From an uncultured Collinsella sp. (GTDB taxonomy: Bacteria; Actinomycetota; Coriobacteriia; Coriobacteriales; Coriobacteriaceae): a DNA stretch of 19,206 bases. A program made the translations under genes and the position numbers. Numbering within the stretch: position 1 is the stretch's first letter; the number at the start of each line of letters is the position of its first letter. The notes under the pieces were generated by a model. That model had not been told where the DNA came from and ran no database searches. It worked only from the letters and a program-made list of their open reading frames with translations. The stretch is from the NCBI GenBank assembly GCA_958418185.1, contig CATZEP010000015.1:1-19206 (forward strand), read 5' to 3'. This document shows positions 1-7,563 of this stretch, piece by piece.

Positions 1-959
1 TTTCCGGACACCAGGACGCCGTCTGGCGTTGCGACCACCACGGAAGCAGGGAGCCGTGCGATCACCACGGGAAGGCCGAGCGCATGGATGGCATGAACAT
101 CAGAGCAACTGTCTTCGTCAATGGAAACCCGTCCGCTTACAGATTCGCCCATCTCCTCGGTAAGCGTGTTCCAAGTACCAAGGTCCTTCCAAGATCCAGC
201 ATACGGAATAACGGCAACGGATTCCGCCGTCTCCACCACCTCGTAATCGAACGAGTTCTTTGGAAGCTCAGCATAACGCGACCGAAGGTCCTCATAGCTT
301 GCATACGATCCATACTGAGACAGGATTTCGAGAACATAACCAAGGCGGAATCCAAAGACGCCACAGTTCCAAAGAGCCCCGCGACCTATGAGCTCGCTCG
401 CCTTGACCTCATTGGGTTTCTCGGTAAAGCGCTCCACCATCCGCGGAGAGCCCTGCGATTCAGAGGGAACGATATAACCGTACTTCTCGCTCGGGTAAAC
501 AGGTTCAACGCCCAGCAGCACGATGTCTGCTGTATTCGCCTCGATTGCCGATGCGACATCTGCAACCTTTTGGAAGTAGGTATCCTCGACATAGGAATCG
601 ATGGGCATCACAATAACCGGGTCGGCAAGACCCGCACCCTGCTCTGCCAGTAGGTGCTCGCACGCAAGCATGATTGCAGGAGCGGTATCACGACGCTCAG
701 GCTCCACGACCTCAGCATAGTGACCCTTAACTTGCATCTCGAGAGCACGAACCTGTGTCGCACAGGTTGCCACAGTTACATCCGCGCCGGGAACCACGCG
801 TTCAATCTGGTCGAAGGTTCTCTGCACCATCGATACATGGTTGCCATTAGCATCGCGCAACACTTTAAGAAACTGTTTTGATCGCGCATCATTCGAAAGG
901 GGCCAGAGCCGAGAACCTGAACCACCTGATAGCAAAATGATGTGAATAGCTTGGCGCAT
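1..959 (-). CDS. manC: Mannose-1-phosphate guanylyltransferase, 3' end outside window
   Basis: This enzyme makes GDP-mannose from mannose-1-phosphate and GTP, a cytoplasmic precursor for capsule or exopolysaccharide. The ATG at 957-959 opens a frame with no stop through the left edge, about 319 codons. Residues 11-20 read SGGSGSRLWP, the nucleotidyltransferase nucleotide-binding signature, followed by KQFL. Later come RFTEKP (the FxEKP sugar-phosphate-binding motif), ALWNCGVFGF (the WNxGxF motif) and SWKDLGTW, all in family order. Its ATG overlaps the TGA of the upstream sugar transferase by one base (TGATG), so the two are probably translationally coupled. The end, including any isomerase domain of the long two-domain form, lies outside the window. 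The family call is strong. The exact sugar (mannose versus another hexose) rests on family resemblance. Confidence 0.88.
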   Translation of the reverse strand, partial: MRQAIHIILLSGGSGSRLWPLSNDARSKQFLKVLRDANGNHVSMVQRTFDQIERVVPGADVTVATCATQVRALEMQVKGHYAEVVEPERRDTAPAIMLACEHLLAEQGAGLADPVIVMPIDSYVEDTYFQKVADVASAIEANTADIVLLGVEPVYPSEKYGYIVPSESQGSPRMVERFTEKPNEVKASELIGRGALWNCGVFGFRLGYVLEILSQYGSYASYEDLRSRYAELPKNSFDYEVVETAESVAVIPYAGSWKDLGTWNTLTEEMGESVSGRVSIDEDSCSDVHAIHALGLPVVIARLPASVVVATPDGVLVSG

Positions 960-1714
960 CAGCACGCACCATCCCCGGTAAACACCTCAAGCACGGTGAG
1001 GCAGATGATTTTAAGATCCAACAGGACACCCCTCTTTGCTATATATTCCAGGTCGCGGCGAACCATGCCATCGAACCCGGTGCTGTTGCGCTCTGTCACC
1101 TGCCAGAGGCCCGTGATGCCGGGCTTGACGGCAAGGCGCTGCAGGTCGAATTCTGTATACTCGGCGACCTCGTTGGGCAGAGGCGGGCGCGGGCCCACGA
1201 CGGACATCTGGCCCAGGAACACGTTGACGAACTGCGGGAACTCGTCGATGGAGTGCTTGCGAATGAACTTGCCGATCCTGGTGACGCGCGGGTCGTCCTT
1301 CATCTTGAACATGGCGCCGGCGATCTCGTTCTGCCCCTTGAGCTCAGCGAGGCGCTCGTCAGCGTCTTTATACATGCTGCGGAACTTCCACATGCGGAAG
1401 GTGGACAGGCTGCCGTCGTGGTGGGTCTGGCCCACGCGCACCTGGCTGTAGAACGGGTTGCCCTCGCTCTCCAGGCGGATGGCCGCGGCCAGCACCAGGC
1501 CGGGAACGGCGATGACGGCAAGCACGCAGCCGCTGAACACGATGTCGAATGCGCGCTTCACGGCGCGGTAGCCCAGGCGCGTGCGATCCCAGTCCTTCAC
1601 GGCCTGCACGGCCTTGTAGCGGCCGGCAACATTGCGCCGATCCATAGCCTCTGCAATCAATGCAGCACCCGCTGGTGCAGCTCCCTTTGTTACTTCTCTA
1701 TCAGTCAAGTTCAA
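959..1714 (-). CDS. Polyprenyl-phosphate sugar-1-phosphate transferase
   Basis: This is the initiating glycosyltransferase of surface polysaccharide assembly. It moves a sugar-1-phosphate from a nucleotide sugar to undecaprenyl phosphate at the inner face of the membrane. The sequence has KRAFDIVFSG leading into one hydrophobic segment (VLAVIAVPGLVLAAAI), then RMWKFRSM, SIDEFPQFVNVFLGQMSVVG, PRPPLP and KPGITGLWQV, the ordered signatures of the bacterial sugar transferase (WbaP/WcaJ C-terminal, PglC-like) family. It is the short form, without the N-terminal multi-helix domain. The start is uncertain. TTG at 1714 has AAGGG seven bases upstream and is preferred; an in-frame TTG at 1744 gives 261 residues but lacks a clear ribosome site. 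The frame stays open back to the TAA of the NusG-like gene, so a readthrough fusion is conceivable. The donor sugar cannot be told from sequence. Confidence 0.9.
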   Translation of the reverse strand: MNLTDREVTKGAAPAGAALIAEAMDRRNVAGRYKAVQAVKDWDRTRLGYRAVKRAFDIVFSGCVLAVIAVPGLVLAAAIRLESEGNPFYSQVRVGQTHHDGSLSTFRMWKFRSMYKDADERLAELKGQNEIAGAMFKMKDDPRVTRIGKFIRKHSIDEFPQFVNVFLGQMSVVGPRPPLPNEVAEYTEFDLQRLAVKPGITGLWQVTERNSTGFDGMVRRDLEYIAKRGVLLDLKIICLTVLEVFTGDGAC

Positions 1715-1789
1715 ATCCACGCCCTTGTTCCCAGGGATCCCCAAATCGATGAATTCAAAAAGCGAATAAATTGCCGGTGCAACGTCCCC

Positions 1790-2380
1790 TTACGTCTTAC
1801 TGGGTACGTCCAACGGAAGCAGCTCCCTAAAAGCGGAGTCGCCTTCGCCCACGTCTACCAGGCACCAGCGCTTATGACGGTCGATCTTTTTCACCCGGGC
1901 CTCTTGTCCCACCAGCGGGCCCTGCTCAATGTGCAGCACACCGTCTTCTATGCGGGCTACGCTATTGCGAACCACACCGTCGTCGTCGAGCACGCTGCGG
2001 TACCAGTCCTGCGCATCGTCAGGCATGGGCGCATAGGCCCGCTCCCTGCTGCCGGCAATGCGGCAGCCAAAGCTCAACTGAGCCAAAGCCTTATCGAGCA
2101 GGGCGGCATCGCGCGTGGCGACGAAGAAGTATTCCTTGTACATAGGTTTGGTTTGGAGCGACCAGGCACCGTCCCGCTTAAACCAGAACTCCTTTTGCAT
2201 CACAAAAGCGTCCTGCATCAGCTCGTGCGGGATAATGCGGCGGACCTTTTCGCAGGTCTCGCGCTCTTTACCGTTGGGGGTGTGGACCAGATACCAGCGG
2301 ACACGGCCATGCTGGCTGTTGTTAATGGCGCCGTTAAAAGCACCGGGCAGCTGCTCTTGGCGCCGCATTGTCTGTTCCAT
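1790..2380 (-). CDS. Specialised NusG-family antiterminator (LoaP-like)
   Basis: This 196-residue protein is probably a processive antitermination factor that rides RNA polymerase and lets it read through terminators in its own long operon. An NGN domain begins with RWYLVHTPNGKERET (about 28-42) and runs to about residue 110. A KOW domain with GPLVGQEARVKKIDRHKR (154-171) is close to the pattern seen in LoaP proteins. The ATG at 2380 is chosen because AAGGGGG lies six bases upstream; the longer GTG frame at 2413 would swallow this ribosome site. It is the first gene after the promoter and directly precedes polysaccharide genes, as loaP, rfaH-type and UpxY genes do. It is too specialised in context to be housekeeping NusG, which normally sits beside secE and ribosomal protein genes. 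The target operon is inferred from position. Confidence 0.87.
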   Translation of the reverse strand: MEQTMRRQEQLPGAFNGAINNSQHGRVRWYLVHTPNGKERETCEKVRRIIPHELMQDAFVMQKEFWFKRDGAWSLQTKPMYKEYFFVATRDAALLDKALAQLSFGCRIAGSRERAYAPMPDDAQDWYRSVLDDDGVVRNSVARIEDGVLHIEQGPLVGQEARVKKIDRHKRWCLVDVGEGDSAFRELLPLDVPSKT

Positions 2381-2400
2381 CTCTCGCCCCCTTAACTTGA

Positions 2401-2419
2401 ATCCGCGACACACGCGGAT
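2401..2419 (-). promoter_or_regulatory. Leader hairpin before the antiterminator gene
   Basis: A perfect 7-bp stem (ATCCGCG / CGCGGAT) with a 5-nt loop sits in the 5' leader, a few bases upstream of the ribosome site of the NusG-like gene. LoaP and RfaH-type factors are known to need a nucleic-acid hairpin in the leader for recruitment, so this could be the recognition element. It could also just affect translation. The function is inferred; the stem is directly visible. Confidence 0.45.
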
Positions 2420-2467
2420 GCAGGGTCGTTAAGAACAGGCTTCTCGCTCGCAGCTAGGCGCAGTCGC

Positions 2468-2597
2468 AAAAGTACAGGTTTTTGTATCTTTCGTCGAAGC
2501 TCATTATACAAGCAAACTGTTCGCGTTTTCCCAGATTGCACAAAATGCGCCGCGAATGGGTGCATCTCCATACGCCTCTATAAAAACCTGTACCTTT
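2468..2597. repeat. Candidate invertible promoter segment with 19-bp inverted repeats
   Basis: The arm 2468-2486 reads AAAAGTACAGGTTTTTGTA and the reverse complement of 2579-2597 reads AAAGGTACAGGTTTTTATA, 17 of 19 identical with 12 consecutive matches. They enclose 92 bp holding the TATAAT promoter. In Bacteroides and other gut bacteria, capsule promoters flanked by similar-length inverted repeats are flipped by site-specific recombinases. The current orientation drives the polysaccharide operon. No recombinase is encoded in the window, so one would have to act in trans. A chance repeat in AT-rich DNA is possible but unlikely for a 12-base perfect core. Confidence 0.6.
2503..2531 (-). promoter_or_regulatory. 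Promoter of the polysaccharide operon
   Basis: A perfect TATAAT (minus strand, 2503-2508) lies about 120 bases upstream of the NusG-like start. At a 17-bp spacing the -35 position reads GGAAAA, which is weak, so the promoter may need an activator or a different sigma contact. The start point would be near 2496, giving a leader of about 115 nt. The whole promoter lies between the inverted repeats at 2468-2486 and 2579-2597. Confidence 0.6.
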
Positions 2598-2608
2598 TTG
2601 CACAACAA

Positions 2609-2634
2609 AAAAGCCGCTCTAACCAGCGGCTTTT
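2609..2634. terminator. Bidirectional terminator beside the invertible segment
   Basis: A 10-bp stem AAAAGCCGCT / AGCGGCTTTT closes a 6-nt loop. U-rich tails exist on both strands: TTTTCTTCTAT on plus and TTTTTTGTTGT on minus. On the minus strand it is a second stop after thrS and shields the capsule promoter. On the plus strand it would stop transcripts from an inverted promoter before they run antisense into thrS. Confidence 0.75.
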
Positions 2635-2651
2635 CTTCTATAGACAACAAA

Positions 2652-2683
2652 AAAGGCGATCGCCCGCGAGGACGATCGCCTTT
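2652..2683 (-). terminator. thrS terminator
   Basis: An 11-bp stem AAAGGCGATCG / CGATCGCCTTT with a 10-nt loop is followed on the minus strand by TTTTTTGTTGT. It begins 23 bases after the thrS stop and is a standard intrinsic terminator. Confidence 0.85.
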
Positions 2684-2705
2684 GTTAATTCTTGTATTGT
2701 TTGTG

Positions 2706-4469
<1,764 letters not shown>

Positions 4470-4496
4470 GGGTATGTTTTCTCCTCTCGGATGCCT

Positions 4497-4539
4497 GATG
4501 CAAGTGTGTGCGATGCGCTCGGCGTTTTTGACTTGCATC
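4497..4539. repeat. 9-bp inverted repeat over the thrS start point
   Basis: GATGCAAGT (4497-4505) and ACTTGCATC (4531-4539) are perfect inverted copies 25 nt apart. The outer arm abuts the -10 box, so it would be only partly transcribed. A DNA operator or looping site is therefore as likely as an RNA hairpin. ThrRS autoregulation through leader structures is known in E. coli, but nothing here shows it. Confidence 0.35.
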
Positions 4540-4567
4540 ATTATAGGCAGGTTGCCTTGGTATACAA
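4540..4567 (-). promoter_or_regulatory. thrS promoter
   Basis: A perfect TATAAT on the minus strand (4540-4545) is preceded 16 bp upstream by TTGTAT (4562-4567), a weak -35. The start point would be near 4533, leaving a leader of about 64 nt before thrS. An inverted repeat (4497-4505 with 4531-4539) overlaps the predicted start point. Confidence 0.55.
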
Positions 4568-4568
4568 G

Positions 4569-4599
4569 CGCCCGCCGCACCTTAATGGCACGGCGGGCG
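4569..4599 (-). terminator. GC-rich hairpin after the zinc-ribbon gene
   Basis: A 9-bp stem CGCCCGCCG / CGGCGGGCG with a 13-nt loop lies between the zinc-ribbon gene and the thrS promoter. It is strong, but the minus-strand tail (CTTGTATACC) is not a clean U-tract. It may be a weak or factor-assisted terminator. The stretch between it and 4708 is very GC-rich and shows nothing else. Confidence 0.4.
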
Positions 4600-4707
4600 A
4601 TTTTCTACGCATGCTTCATCGTGTGGGGGCGGGGCTGCGGGGCGCGCGTGCGGCTTGCGCGGGACGCGCGGTGCCCGTGGCCTGCGGCCGGCCCGGCGAT
4701 GGATGCG

Positions 4708-5139
4708 TTACTGGATGCGAGTTCGGCAGTAGGGGCAGACCTTCCAGTGCGCATCGAGCGGGCGATGGCAGCTGGGGCACACGTTGCGAACCTGGGTATC
4801 GCACACGGGGCAGACCACAAAGTCCCTCTCGATGGGCGCGCCGCACTGCGGGCAGGTGCCGTACTGGGCAAGCTGGCGCTCGCGCAGGGCCATGTCCAGC
4901 TCCTGCTCCTCGCGGTCGGCCGCGTAGGAATGCGGACGCAGGACCAGATAGGCGATGAGGCCCACAAACGGGATGAGGGCGATGATGCCCCATGCCACGT
5001 AGGCGCTGGCGCCGCGGCGGCGAGCGTCGATGAACACATAAACGACCGACAGCACGTACAGGGCGATGATAAAGCCAACAAAGGCATAGATGACGCCCAT
5101 AAGCTGCGGCGACATGAGCTCGGAGATGTACTTGGACAT
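4708..5139 (-). CDS. Two-helix membrane protein with double zinc ribbon
   Basis: This is a 143-residue protein of unknown role. Two hydrophobic helices (about 14-36 and 47-67) are joined by a basic DARRRG loop. They are followed by a charged helical linker and four CxxC knuckles at Cys96/99, 110/113, 121/124 and 135/138, which should bind two zinc ions as a double zinc ribbon. The resemblance is to the zinc-ribbon and DZR-type membrane proteins common in actinobacteria, often annotated as hypothetical. The ATG at 5139 has AAAGG nine bases upstream. It stands alone, divergent from the redox operon and with the large repeat array upstream. A role in membrane protein quality control or regulation is possible, but the sequence does not show it. 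Confidence 0.85.
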   Translation of the reverse strand: MSKYISELMSPQLMGVIYAFVGFIIALYVLSVVYVFIDARRRGASAYVAWGIIALIPFVGLIAYLVLRPHSYAADREEQELDMALRERQLAQYGTCPQCGAPIERDFVVCPVCDTQVRNVCPSCHRPLDAHWKVCPYCRTRIQ

Positions 5140-5238
5140 TGGGGTGTACCTTTCGGAATATTTACAGTCCGGTCAAGTTTACCACGGGGTTTGTTTATAT
5201 GGGACTACGGTTGGGTACGGGACTGGTGCAGACACAAA

Positions 5239-5939
5239 CATCTCAATCTGTAACAGATACTCGGCAAATAAGGGTCTAGTTGTTACAGATCGAGACGAAC
5301 GGAAGGGCCGCCGAGCAAACGTCTCGATCTATAACTAATGGGACCAAATTTCCCATCTTGCTGTTACAGATTGAGACACAGGGCCCCTCCCCGACTTAAA
5401 TCTCGATCTGTAACATCTTGGGCCCCAAAACCCCTCTTACTGTTACAGAACGAGACATTCAAAATCCGTCGGAAGGTTTGTCTCGATCTGTAACATCTGC
5501 AACCCAAATCATCGGCTAACTGTTACAGATTGAGACAAAAGAAAACGTCCAGGCCGAATGTCTCAATCTGTAACAGTTACTCGGCAAAGACAGTCCCAGA
5601 TGTTACAGATTTAGACAAACTATTCTTTCCCCAACTTAAATCTCGATCTGTAACAACAACTCGGCAAAAACAGGTCTAACCGTTACAGATTTAGACATTC
5701 GAAACCGACTGATAGGTTCATCTAAATCTGTAACATCTAGACCCCAAAATGGTCCCTAGATGTTACAGATCAAGACAGAAGAATCTTTCCCTGACTTTAC
5801 ATCTCAATCTGTAACACATAGGACCGATTTCCCCCTCTTACTGTTACAAATCAAGACAAACGGAGGGTCTGTCTGGCAAACGTCTCGATCTGTAACATCT
5901 GGAACCCAGTTCTTCTGCTTGCTGTTGCAGAACGAGACA
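5239..5939. repeat. Array of 18 alternating inverted 17-bp repeats, 80-bp period
   Basis: Eighteen copies of a 17-bp sequence, consensus TGTTACAGATYGAGAYR, alternate strictly in orientation. Reverse copies begin at 5239, 5320, 5399, 5479, 5559, 5639, 5719, 5800 and 5881. Forward copies begin at 5281, 5362, 5441, 5521, 5601, 5681, 5761, 5842 and 5923. From each reverse copy to the next forward copy the gap is exactly 25 nt in all nine cases. From forward to the next reverse copy it is 20-22 nt. Each module could fold into a hairpin with a 17-bp stem. There is no credible reading frame through it. It fills the gap between a divergent gene pair. It is not a CRISPR, because the repeats are inverted and the spacers are related to each other. 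I do not recognise a named family. Confidence 0.93.
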
Positions 5940-6062
5940 AACCTCTGACACCAGGGGCGGCAGACGAGGTCACCGATGGTCCCGAGTCTCCCCCCGCCTG
6001 CCGTTGGCGGATGCAGCGGGGCTGTTCGCCGCATTGCCGCTGCACTGGGGGTGTGCAGACCG

Positions 6063-6090
6063 TAGGATAGTCCTATTGACAGCCTGTCAA
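6063..6090. promoter_or_regulatory. Two abutting palindromes upstream of the redox operon
   Basis: TAGGATAGTCCTA (6063-6075, 5-bp arms) is followed directly by TTGACAGCCTGTCAA (6076-6090, perfect 7-bp arms around one base). They end 17 bases before the GTG of the first operon gene, so they are likely regulator-binding sites. TTGACA here is not a usable -35, since a matching -10 would fall on the ribosome site. No confident promoter was found in 5940-6107. Confidence 0.5.
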
Positions 6091-6107
6091 CTTGTCTGGG
6101 AGGCACC

Positions 6108-7562
6108 GTGGCAGAAACGTTTGATATCGCAATTGTGGGCGCGGGCATTACCGGGTGCGCCATCGCGCGGCAACTCGCGCGTTTTGACATATCCATTTGT
6201 GTGGTCGAGGCGGCCAACGATATCGCGCTGGGCGCGTCGAAGGCCAACGGCGGCCTGGTGCACGCAGGCTACGATCCGGCTCCAGGCACGGTAAAGGCGC
6301 AGGTCAACGCCCGCGGTTGCGAGCTATATGGCACGTGGGCCCAGGAGCTGGGATTTTTGTTTTGCCGCACCGGTTCGATGGTGCTGGGTTTCAACGACGA
6401 AGACCGCACGCACCTGGAGAAGCTGCGCCAGAATGGCCTGGCCAACGGCGTGCCCGAGCTGTCGATTATCGGCCCCGAGCGCCTCCACGAGCTGGAGCCG
6501 CGTGCCAGCGCCGACGCAACGAGCGCGCTGTGGTGCCCTTCGACCGGTTACGTCGACCCGTTTGAAGTGGCCATCGCCGCGCTGGAGAACGCGGTCGCCA
6601 ACGGCGTGACGTTTATGCACTCCGCACCGGTGGAGGCGATTGAGGTTGCTAGCTCGGGCGACGATGCGCGCTTTACGCTGGTGACGCCTGCCGGCGATGT
6701 GCGCTGCCGCTATCTGATCAACGCCGCGGGCAACGGTGCCGCGGACATCTCGCATATGGCCGGCGCCGAAGAGTTTCAGATGGTCTGGCGCCAGGGAAAC
6801 ATCGTGGTGCTGGACAAGGAGCCGCGCGCGCTCATGCCGCTCTACCCCGTGCCCACGCCGGTGTCCAAGGGCGTTATCGTCACAGGTACAGTGCACGGCA
6901 ACACCGTGATCACCGCGACCGCTGCCGTGCGCGAGCCGGGCGACACGCAGACCTATGCAGGCGATGTGAACGCGCTGCTGACGGGAGCGCGTAAGCTGGT
7001 TCCCGATCTGGACACGCGCCGCGTGGTGCGCGCGTTTGCCGGCGGACGTCCGGTCATCAAGGGAACAAACGACTTCTTTATTGGGCAGTCGGCCGTGGTG
7101 CCGGGGCTGTTTCAGGCGGCGGGCATTCAGTCGCCAGGCGTGGCGAGCGCACCGGCCATTGCTGAGCGCATGGAGCACGTGATGCGCGAAGCGGGCGTTG
7201 CTTTGCGCGAGCGGGCCGACTGGGATCAGATTCGCCGCGCACCGGACGACTTTGACCTCGCACCGCTTGCGCGCAAGGAGGAGCTCATTGAGTCCGACCC
7301 TGCATGGGGGCAGATCGTCTGCCGCTGTGAGACAGTGCCCGAGGCCGAGATTGTTGCCGCGATCCGACGCCGCCCGGGTGCGGTTTCGGTCGAGGGCGTC
7401 AAACGCCGCTGCCGCGCGGGTATGGGCCGCTGCCAAAGTGGCTTTTGCCAGAGCCGCGTGGTGGCGATTCTGGCCCGTGAGCTGGGGTGTTACCCCAGCG
7501 AGGTGCTGCTGGAGGACACTGGCTCGTGGCTCGTTGAGGGACCTTTGAAGGTGGTGCGCTAA
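6108..7562 (+). CDS. GlpA-like FAD oxidoreductase with BFD-type [2Fe-2S] domain
   Basis: This is probably an anaerobic-type glycerol-3-phosphate dehydrogenase subunit or a related flavoenzyme oxidising a hydroxy-acid or polyol phosphate. The N-terminus has the FAD-binding Rossmann motif GAGITG (11-16). A DAO-type substrate domain fills the middle, with GASKANGGLVHAG, STGYVDPF and GIQSPGVASAPAIAE. The C-terminus is a BFD-like iron-sulfur domain with CRC (Cys405, 407) and CRAGMGRCQSGFC (Cys435, 442, 447). At 484 residues it fits the GlpA form without the extra anchor region. The GTG start at 6108 has GGGAGG just upstream. It is first in a tight operon: the next ATG is one base past its TAA. GlpA-like, FAD/NAD oxidoreductase and DUF1667 proteins recur together in anaerobes, often near glycerol kinase, which is absent here, so the substrate is unproven. 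Confidence 0.85.
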   Translation: MAETFDIAIVGAGITGCAIARQLARFDISICVVEAANDIALGASKANGGLVHAGYDPAPGTVKAQVNARGCELYGTWAQELGFLFCRTGSMVLGFNDEDRTHLEKLRQNGLANGVPELSIIGPERLHELEPRASADATSALWCPSTGYVDPFEVAIAALENAVANGVTFMHSAPVEAIEVASSGDDARFTLVTPAGDVRCRYLINAAGNGAADISHMAGAEEFQMVWRQGNIVVLDKEPRALMPLYPVPTPVSKGVIVTGTVHGNTVITATAAVREPGDTQTYAGDVNALLTGARKLVPDLDTRRVVRAFAGGRPVIKGTNDFFIGQSAVVPGLFQAAGIQSPGVASAPAIAERMEHVMREAGVALRERADWDQIRRAPDDFDLAPLARKEELIESDPAWGQIVCRCETVPEAEIVAAIRRRPGAVSVEGVKRRCRAGMGRCQSGFCQSRVVAILARELGCYPSEVLLEDTGSWLVEGPLKVVR

Positions 7563-7563
7563 G

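Noticed and set aside
1253..2395. 380-codon plus-strand frame over the sugar transferase and NusG-like genes
   Set aside because: It crosses two genes with clear family motifs on the minus strand and has no recognisable product.
4470..4533. T-box riboswitch before thrS
   Set aside because: The leader is only about 64 nt and lacks the T-box core and specifier stem.
5239..5939. CRISPR array
   Set aside because: The repeats alternate in orientation, are only 17 bp, the spacers are related in sequence and no cas gene is present.
6076..6104. TTGACA as the -35 box of the redox operon
   Set aside because: A -10 at proper spacing would lie on the ribosome-binding site, leaving no leader; the palindrome reading fits better.
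5760..6247. Short open frames inside and after the repeat array (for example 5760-5948 and 5804-6247)
   Set aside because: They encode translated repeats (LLLQIKT-like) in an array that shifts phase at 79-81-bp steps; no ribosome sites.
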